Source: Atopobium sp.
Lineage (GTDB): Bacteria; Actinomycetota; Coriobacteriia; Coriobacteriales; Atopobiaceae
Direction: 5' to 3'
Assembly (NCBI GenBank): GCA_018376005.1
Contig: JAHACE010000040.1
Coordinates: forward strand, 1 to 11,161
DNA: 11,161 bases
Part shown: positions 6,565 through 11,161 of the stretch, piece by piece
Layout of the letters: each line of letters opens with the position of its first letter
Position numbering within the stretch: position 1 is the first letter of the stretch
Notes under the pieces: generated by a model
Seen by the model: only the letters and a program-made list of their open reading frames with translations
What the model was told of the DNA's origin: nothing
Database searches by the model: none
Position numbers and translations under genes: made by a program

Positions 6565-9009
6565 TTAATCGTTTATATCAGCAGAAGAGCTATAAGTTGA
6601 CTTTCCTCCCATTAATCTCACAACCAGGTCAAAGAATCGATCCTTTGTATAGTTGTGAATGTAACGTTCGGAAATTCTGTTGAAGATAATAACGGAAATC
6701 ACCAGACAAATTGCCAAGTACGGCAAGATGCGTGGAGTGAGAGGTGCAATGCGGAAGAAGTCCTGCGCTACCGTGCATCCGCCAACCACAATGGCAATGC
6801 ATACAACAAGAAGTGCAACGCGGAGCTTGGTGAGCGGCAAAGAAATCCTTCTAAGCAGCGCAAAACTAACTGTTGCGGTGGTGATAAGCGCCATCGTAGA
6901 CACCTGAGACAGGTTCAACTTAAACAGATGACCTGCGGTCATAAGAAGTGCAAGCGTGATAGTTACTGCAATAGAAGCAGGTAGTGACTTGCGCAAAATG
7001 TTGACAAGGAAGTTGCCCTTTACACGATCGTGATTTGGCTCAAGCGCCAACACAAACGATGGCAGGCCAACGGTTGCAAATGAAAGCAGCGACATCTGAA
7101 CAGGAATAAAGGGGTATGGTGGCGCAATAATGCAATAGAGCGCTAAAGCCGCAGTATAAACCGTCTTTACAAGAATGAGCGCAGCAGAGCGCTGAAGGTT
7201 ATTGATAGAGCGTCTGCCTTCCGCAACAACTTCTGGCATGTGCGCAAAGTCATTATCTGCCAGGACAATCTCTGCAACATTTCTAGCTGCAGCAGAACCA
7301 GAAGCAACAGAAATAGAACAGTCCGACTGCCTCAGCGCCAAGATATCATTGACGCCGTCGCCGGTCATGGCAACGGTGTGACCAAGATTCTGGAGTGCAA
7401 TAACAAGCTCGCGCTTCTGCTCTGGCGTAACGCGACCAAATACATGGTACTTCTCGACAGCTGCAGCGATATCTGCTTCTGTGTGCAGCGTAGTTGCGTC
7501 TACCCAACCGTCGGCATAAGGGACTCCCGCGCGTTCAGCAATAGCAGAGACGGTACGAGGGTCATCTCCCGAAATAACACGCAGGTCAACGCCTTGCTCA
7601 AGGAAGTACGCAATGGTTTGTGGAGCGGTCTCTCTAATCTGGTCTCTGAGTACCACATAACCCAGGAGCTGAGGTGTTCCCTGCAATGCGTCGTTTTGGT
7701 CAAAGCCGTCAACACGGCAGGCAACTAGCACGCGTTCAATGGATGCAAAGGCATCGGAGCCTGCAATTACATCTGCCGCCTCAGGACCAAGCACAAACTG
7801 AGCTGCACCGATAACAAATGCCTCTCCGTCCTCAGTCACACAGCCAGAGTACTTTCGCTTGGAAGAAAACGCCACAACGCGAGAAGGACGTTTGCTTTGA
7901 ATCCCCTGCTTAGATGCGTACGCAAGGATTGCCGTAGCCGTATCGTTAGCGTCATCTTTGTTTGCGCCGACAACGTTTACAGCCGCTTGTAGAGCGCCTG
8001 CGGCCTCAGTAATTGGTGTAAACGAAGCATCCAAAACACGAGCAACTTCCATGTTTCCCGTGGTGATAGTGCCCGTCTTGTCCAAACAAAGGGTATCTAC
8101 GCGTGCTAGCGTTTCAATGCAGTATTGCTGCTGAACCAAAACATTTTTCTGGCCAAGCCTAATGGTTGCAATAGCAAGAACCGAGCTGGTGAGAAGAACG
8201 AGTCCTTGAGGAATCATGCCAATAACGGCAGCAATCATCGAAAGAAGCGCTTCATTTAAATCGGCGTTACCAATGAAATAGGTACGAACAAAAAGACCAA
8301 TACCTAGCGGAATCAATGCAATGGAACCTGCGCGAATAATCGACTTAATGGTGGTAAGAATCTCTGAATTGATCTCTTTTACAAACTTAGCTTCTGCGTT
8401 AATACGCGCAGCATAACCTTCCTGGCCTACACGGCATACCCTACCAACAAGACTGCCCCTCTCGACAAAACTACCAGAAAGAAGCTCGTCTCCCGTGGTC
8501 TTTTGCACGGGCTCCGCCTCACCAGTTAGAAGGCTTTCGTCAACGCTTACGTGCTCTGACACAAGAATACTGTCAGCAGGAATTTGATCGCCCGTCTTCA
8601 AGCGCACAAGATCATCGATGACAAGCTCGTCTGGTTTGATAAAGGTATCTTTTCCGTCACGGATGACACAAACACTCTGAGCTGTCATAAGAGACAGGCG
8701 GTCAACCATGCGTTTTGCACGAATCTCTTGCACAATACCAATGACCAAGTTTGCAAGAACTACGCTCATGAACAGTGCATTTCTGTACTGTCCCGTTACA
8801 ACAACAAGCAGCGCCATCAAAACATTAACTATGTTAAAGAGCGTAAAGCTGTGCTCTGCAATAATCTGAGCAATAGATTTGGTTTTGACGTCTGTATTAG
8901 TATTGACTTTACCCGCAGATACTCTCTCTGCAACTTCTTTTGACGTCAGACCTTCATACGTTTCTTCAAAACGTTTGCTACTCTTGCCTTCAGTACCCTG
9001 CAATGACAT
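6565..9009 (-). CDS. Cation-transporting P-type ATPase (CtpE/Exp7-like)
   Basis: P-type ATPases pump cations across the membrane through a phospho-aspartate intermediate. The 814 residues contain the full set of motifs: actuator TGE at 162-164, phosphorylation site DKTGT with Asp310, nucleotide-binding KRKYSG at 384-389, GDDP at 481-484 and hinge TGDGVND at 549-555. Membrane segments lie at about 55-71, 77-93, 227-245, 255-282, 609-628, 637-656, 677-695, 702-718, 730-747 and 761-776. The M4 motif is IPQGL (266-270), where many calcium-type pumps have PEGL. Overall style resembles the actinobacterial CtpE/streptococcal Exp7 group, for which calcium has been proposed. The substrate here cannot be read from sequence. 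ATG at 9009 has GGAGA eight bases upstream. It lies 40 bases after tRNA-Arg, with no visible terminator between them. Confidence 0.93.
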   Translation of the reverse strand: MSLQGTEGKSSKRFEETYEGLTSKEVAERVSAGKVNTNTDVKTKSIAQIIAEHSFTLFNIVNVLMALLVVVTGQYRNALFMSVVLANLVIGIVQEIRAKRMVDRLSLMTAQSVCVIRDGKDTFIKPDELVIDDLVRLKTGDQIPADSILVSEHVSVDESLLTGEAEPVQKTTGDELLSGSFVERGSLVGRVCRVGQEGYAARINAEAKFVKEINSEILTTIKSIIRAGSIALIPLGIGLFVRTYFIGNADLNEALLSMIAAVIGMIPQGLVLLTSSVLAIATIRLGQKNVLVQQQYCIETLARVDTLCLDKTGTITTGNMEVARVLDASFTPITEAAGALQAAVNVVGANKDDANDTATAILAYASKQGIQSKRPSRVVAFSSKRKYSGCVTEDGEAFVIGAAQFVLGPEAADVIAGSDAFASIERVLVACRVDGFDQNDALQGTPQLLGYVVLRDQIRETAPQTIAYFLEQGVDLRVISGDDPRTVSAIAERAGVPYADGWVDATTLHTEADIAAAVEKYHVFGRVTPEQKRELVIALQNLGHTVAMTGDGVNDILALRQSDCSISVASGSAAARNVAEIVLADNDFAHMPEVVAEGRRSINNLQRSAALILVKTVYTAALALYCIIAPPYPFIPVQMSLLSFATVGLPSFVLALEPNHDRVKGNFLVNILRKSLPASIAVTITLALLMTAGHLFKLNLSQVSTMALITTATVSFALLRRISLPLTKLRVALLVVCIAIVVGGCTVAQDFFRIAPLTPRILPYLAICLVISVIIFNRISERYIHNYTKDRFFDLVVRLMGGKSTYSSSADIND

Positions 9010-9049
9010 ATAAACAATCTCCAGTCAGTGATGGCCGGTTTTTTGCACG

Positions 9050-9126
9050 TGGTGACCCCGGTGGGTTTCGAACCCACGACCTTTTGCTCCGGAGGCAAAC
9101 GCTCTAATCCACTGAGCTACGGAGTC
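9050..9126 (-). tRNA. tRNA-Arg, anticodon CCG
   Basis: The 77-base sequence folds into a full cloverleaf. It has acceptor GACTCCG/CGGGGTC (one T-G pair), D stem GCTC/GAGC, anticodon stem TTTGC/GCAAA with loop CTCCGGA, T stem GTGGG/CCCAC with TTCGAAA loop, discriminator A and an encoded CCA. The anticodon CCG reads the arginine codon CGG. No terminator hairpin follows before the ATPase gene, so the two may share a transcript. Confidence 0.97.
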
Positions 9127-9136
9127 ATGGTGCATA

Positions 9137-9142
9137 AGTATA
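9137..9142 (-). promoter_or_regulatory. -10 box for tRNA-Arg
   Basis: TATACT ends ten bases before the first base of the tRNA and matches TATAAT at five of six positions. The -35 region is poor. It lies in the 111-base divergent gap 9127-9237 shared with the aroB promoter. Confidence 0.45.
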
Positions 9143-9202
9143 CCCCAGCCTACTTACTGCCTTTTGTAACGGTTTGCGTAATTTTCTTCTGGTATTTTCC
9201 CA

Positions 9203-9211
9203 TGCTAAAAT
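9203..9211 (+). promoter_or_regulatory. Extended -10 promoter of aroB
   Basis: TGCTAAAAT has the extended TG and TAAAAT at 9206-9211, about 26 bases before the aroB ATG. The -35 region is only T-rich (around 9183-9188). The expected leader is about 20 bases and ends in GAGGAG just before the start codon. Confidence 0.5.
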
Positions 9212-9237
9212 GAATTCAACCAGCAAATGAGGAGTTC

Positions 9238-10206
9238 ATGAATACTATTTCTGTTGACCTAACATCCGACTCATATCAAATTCATGTAGGGCATCACCTG
9301 CTTACGCAGGCTGGTAAGCTCATTCATTCCTGCACCTCAGGGTCAAAGATTCTTGTAGTCACTCATCCAGATTTGAACAAGCTCTTTGGCGCAGAACTTC
9401 TCGCCTCGTTAGAGTCAGCCGGCTATTCTGTCACAACTGCTACGGTTCCCACAGGTGAGCACGCAAAATCATTTGAGTCGTATCAAAAGCTGGTAAGCGT
9501 ACTTGCAGAAAACCGTTTTACGCGAGAAGACATTGTCGTAGCGTTTGGCGGAGGTGTTATTGGTGATCTTGCGGGATTTGTTGCAGCCACCTACATGCGC
9601 GGCTGCACGCTCATCCACGTCCCCACCTCGCTTTTGGCAATGATTGACTCCTCGATTGGTGGAAAAACTAGCTGCGGAGAGCTTATTAAATATGGCGTTC
9701 TTTCTGGACATGAGCTCTTCAATAAAATCTCTCTGGCGAGAAACCCTGTGCAGGTCATCGATGTGACACATAGACAAGAACTCATTCAAGAGTGCATTGA
9801 ACTAAAGAAGTCAATCGTTGAAGCAGACTTCAAAGAAGCAGGGTCTAGAAAATTGCTTAATCTGGGCCATACACTTGGCCATGCTATTGAGACACTCAGC
9901 AACTTTGAACTTGGACACGGCTCCTGTGTGGCTGCTGGAACTTCCATGTTGGCAAAAGCCTGTTCCAAGCTTGGTCTTTGTTCTGTTGAAGACGCAGAGA
10001 ACATCATTACACTCACGCAGTCATATAACCTTCCTACCAGCACTTCATTTTCTGTGGAAGAACTTTACAGCGCAGCACTTCATGACAAGAAAAGCCACGC
10101 AGATTCAATTGATGTGGCACTTATCTATGGCATTGGTGATGTTCGCATTGAGCGCAAGTCATTTACAGAACTTAAACAGCTGATTGAGCTAGCAAAAGAA
10201 GACTAA
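9238..10206 (+). CDS. aroB: 3-dehydroquinate synthase with an internal in-frame deletion
   Basis: AroB converts DAHP to 3-dehydroquinate, the second step of the shikimate pathway, using NAD and a divalent metal. Visible motifs are GGGVIGDLAGF (104-114, NAD site), SSIGGKT (138-144), GELIKYG with metal ligand Glu148 and Lys151, NLGHTLGHAIE (His211) and LGHGSCVAAG (His227). The length is 322 residues, while the family usually has about 345-365. The gap is at 9669/9670. After GGKT the frame goes straight to SCGELIKYG, skipping the stretch that normally holds the GKN..GAF.QP....D....LP motif, roughly 35-40 residues. That stretch supplies conserved Lys and Asn substrate contacts, so activity is doubtful. 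The frame is otherwise intact. ATG at 9238 has GAGGAG upstream. Its 3' end overlaps the opposing aldolase by four bases. Confidence 0.9.
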   Translation: MNTISVDLTSDSYQIHVGHHLLTQAGKLIHSCTSGSKILVVTHPDLNKLFGAELLASLESAGYSVTTATVPTGEHAKSFESYQKLVSVLAENRFTREDIVVAFGGGVIGDLAGFVAATYMRGCTLIHVPTSLLAMIDSSIGGKTSCGELIKYGVLSGHELFNKISLARNPVQVIDVTHRQELIQECIELKKSIVEADFKEAGSRKLLNLGHTLGHAIETLSNFELGHGSCVAAGTSMLAKACSKLGLCSVEDAENIITLTQSYNLPTSTSFSVEELYSAALHDKKSHADSIDVALIYGIGDVRIERKSFTELKQLIELAKED

Positions 10207-10789
10207 CGTCCTAGACGCTCCAGCTCTTCTGCAAGCTTACGTACTGACTCGTTTAAGGCAGTCTTGTCTTCAGCTAGGATATCGTTTTTGTTGAAGATGC
10301 CGTTAGCAGTTCCTACATAAGCATATCCACCTGCAAATACATCAGCAAGATTATCTGTTGTAACGCCACCAACCGCCATAAGCGGTAAGTTTCCTAAAGG
10401 CTCGCATACCTTTTTAGCGTACCCATAACTAACTTCATTTGCGGGGAATACTTTGACAATATCTGCACCAAGAGCAAATGCATGAGCAATCTCTGTTGGC
10501 GAAAACGCTCCTGGAACACTCAAAATCTCATGCTCTTTACAGTAGTCAAACATCTCTACAGAGAGCAACGTTGGTGCTAAAACAAACGTGGCGCCAGCTT
10601 TATGAGCCGTCTGAAGATCTTCAAGAGTAAGCACGGTACCAGCACCAATATTGATATTAGAACCATATTCACTGGACAGCTTCTGAATTAACGAGGCAGC
10701 TTCTGGAGTGTTCATGGTTACTTCAACGTTATGTACAGGAGAATCAACAAGAACCTCAACGACAACTGCGGTATTCTTACATCAAGCAA
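10203..10789 (-). pseudogene. eda: KDPG/KHG aldolase family (2-keto-3-deoxy-6-phosphogluconate aldolase), damaged 5' end
   Basis: The family cleaves KDPG to pyruvate and glyceraldehyde 3-phosphate through a Lys Schiff base. From ATG at 10715 the frame has 170 residues with NIGAGTVL, SVPGAFSPTEI, the active-site ALGADIVKVFPAN and MAVGGVTTDNL. Family members have about 205-215 residues. The ATG at 10715 is not the true start: the same frame continues upstream as NVEVT, which holds the catalytic glutamate, and further as AVVVEVLVDSPVH. About 15-20 residues seem to be missing between VVVEV and LVDSP. Further upstream the matching sequence LLDVRIP lies in another frame, as if one base were lost near 10769-10771. 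No ribosome-binding site or convincing start is present. The call as a family member is firm; loss of function is inferred. Confidence 0.78.
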
Positions 10790-10811
10790 TTAGTTACGGA
10801 GCGTGTGAAAA

Positions 10812-11161
10812 ATGGATGTTTCAATAACTCCTCATGATTTGTTTGGAACGGTAGAAGCCATCCCGTCAAAATCATGCGCTCATCGAGCGCTCATCTGCGC
10901 TTCATTTGCAAACGGCACTACCAACATTACCTGTCCTTACACATCAGAGGACATTCAAGTAACTGTTGATTGTCTTAAAGCTTTAGGCACCACTATCGCT
11001 AGAACTAAACAGGGATTTAGAGTTGTCCCTGCAAAAGAGCATAATCGCCCTCAAAACGTACAACTTAACTGCAAAGAATCTGGCACCACACTCAGGTTTT
11101 TACTCCCTCTTTTGGGCGCGCTGAACGTAAACGCCACAATTTCCGCAGAAGGAAGACTCTT
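10812..11161 (+). CDS. aroA: 3-phosphoshikimate 1-carboxyvinyltransferase (EPSP synthase), N-terminal part, runs off right edge
   Basis: AroA transfers the enolpyruvyl group of PEP to shikimate 3-phosphate, the sixth shikimate-pathway step. The 116 visible residues contain PSKSCAHRALICASF with Lys20, Ser21 and Arg25 as the substrate-binding triad, SEDIQVTVDCLKALG (45-59), and ESGTTLRFLLPLLGAL (89-104) with the conserved Arg95. The ESGTTLRF form resembles the Gram-positive type rather than the E. coli NAGTAMRP form. ATG at 10812 is the only start that keeps the N-terminus at normal length. GGAG lies ten bases upstream, which is somewhat far. It stands on the same strand as aroB but is separated by the reversed aldolase, so it needs its own promoter inside or beside the aldolase 5' end. 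Confidence 0.93.
   Translation, partial: MDVSITPHDLFGTVEAIPSKSCAHRALICASFANGTTNITCPYTSEDIQVTVDCLKALGTTIARTKQGFRVVPAKEHNRPQNVQLNCKESGTTLRFLLPLLGALNVNATISAEGRL

Noticed and set aside
7240..7728. Plus-strand frame opposite the ATPase
   Set aside because: The region encodes conserved ATPase motifs on the minus strand, including TGDGVND and GDDP; the plus frame is a shadow.
9010..9049. Terminator after tRNA-Arg
   Set aside because: The A-run and GGCCGG there do not form a stem followed by U residues in the direction of transcription.
9050..9126. tRNA used as an integration site for a mobile element
   Set aside because: No integrase, no repeated 3' tRNA end and no foreign-looking genes are present in the window.

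Overview
The window looks like chromosomal DNA from a Coriobacteriia actinobacterium, most likely of the Atopobiaceae (Atopobium/Lancefieldella/Olsenella type). That placement is an inference from protein style, moderate GC and an actinobacterial genome that carries a complete mreBCD set; no database search was possible. There is no sign of a phage, transposon, CRISPR array or biosynthetic island. The layout is ordinary housekeeping DNA. What stands out is that several of its genes are damaged.

Positions 1-5322 (minus strand) hold a cell-shape and envelope block. In transcription order it has a cyclophilin-type peptidyl-prolyl isomerase (broken), a membrane-anchored TPR protein, mreB, mreC, mreD and the N-terminal third of mrdA (PBP2), which runs off the left edge. 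mreB to mrdA are tightly packed. At the mreC/mreD and mreD/mrdA junctions the stop codon merges with the next Shine-Dalgarno sequence (TAAGGGG), so translation is probably coupled. The products form the elongasome: the MreB filament, its membrane partners MreC and MreD, and the septum-independent transpeptidase PBP2.

Positions 5461-9126 (minus strand) hold tRNA-Arg(CCG), a large cation-transporting P-type ATPase and a zinc-ribbon membrane protein that has no proper start codon at its expected position.

Positions 9238-11161 hold aroB (plus), a KDPG/KHG aldolase remnant (minus) and the start of aroA (plus). aroB and aroA are shikimate-pathway genes, with the aldolase lodged between them in reverse orientation.

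The main observation is a cluster of small lesions. The isomerase lost about 16 catalytic-core residues together with a frameshift. aroB has an in-frame gap of roughly 35-40 residues covering active-site positions. The aldolase has an apparent one-base frameshift, an internal gap and no recognisable start. The zinc-ribbon gene lacks a start codon after a good ribosome-binding site. Either this genome is decaying or the assembly has many small deletions; read mapping would tell. I found no convincing new biological system.
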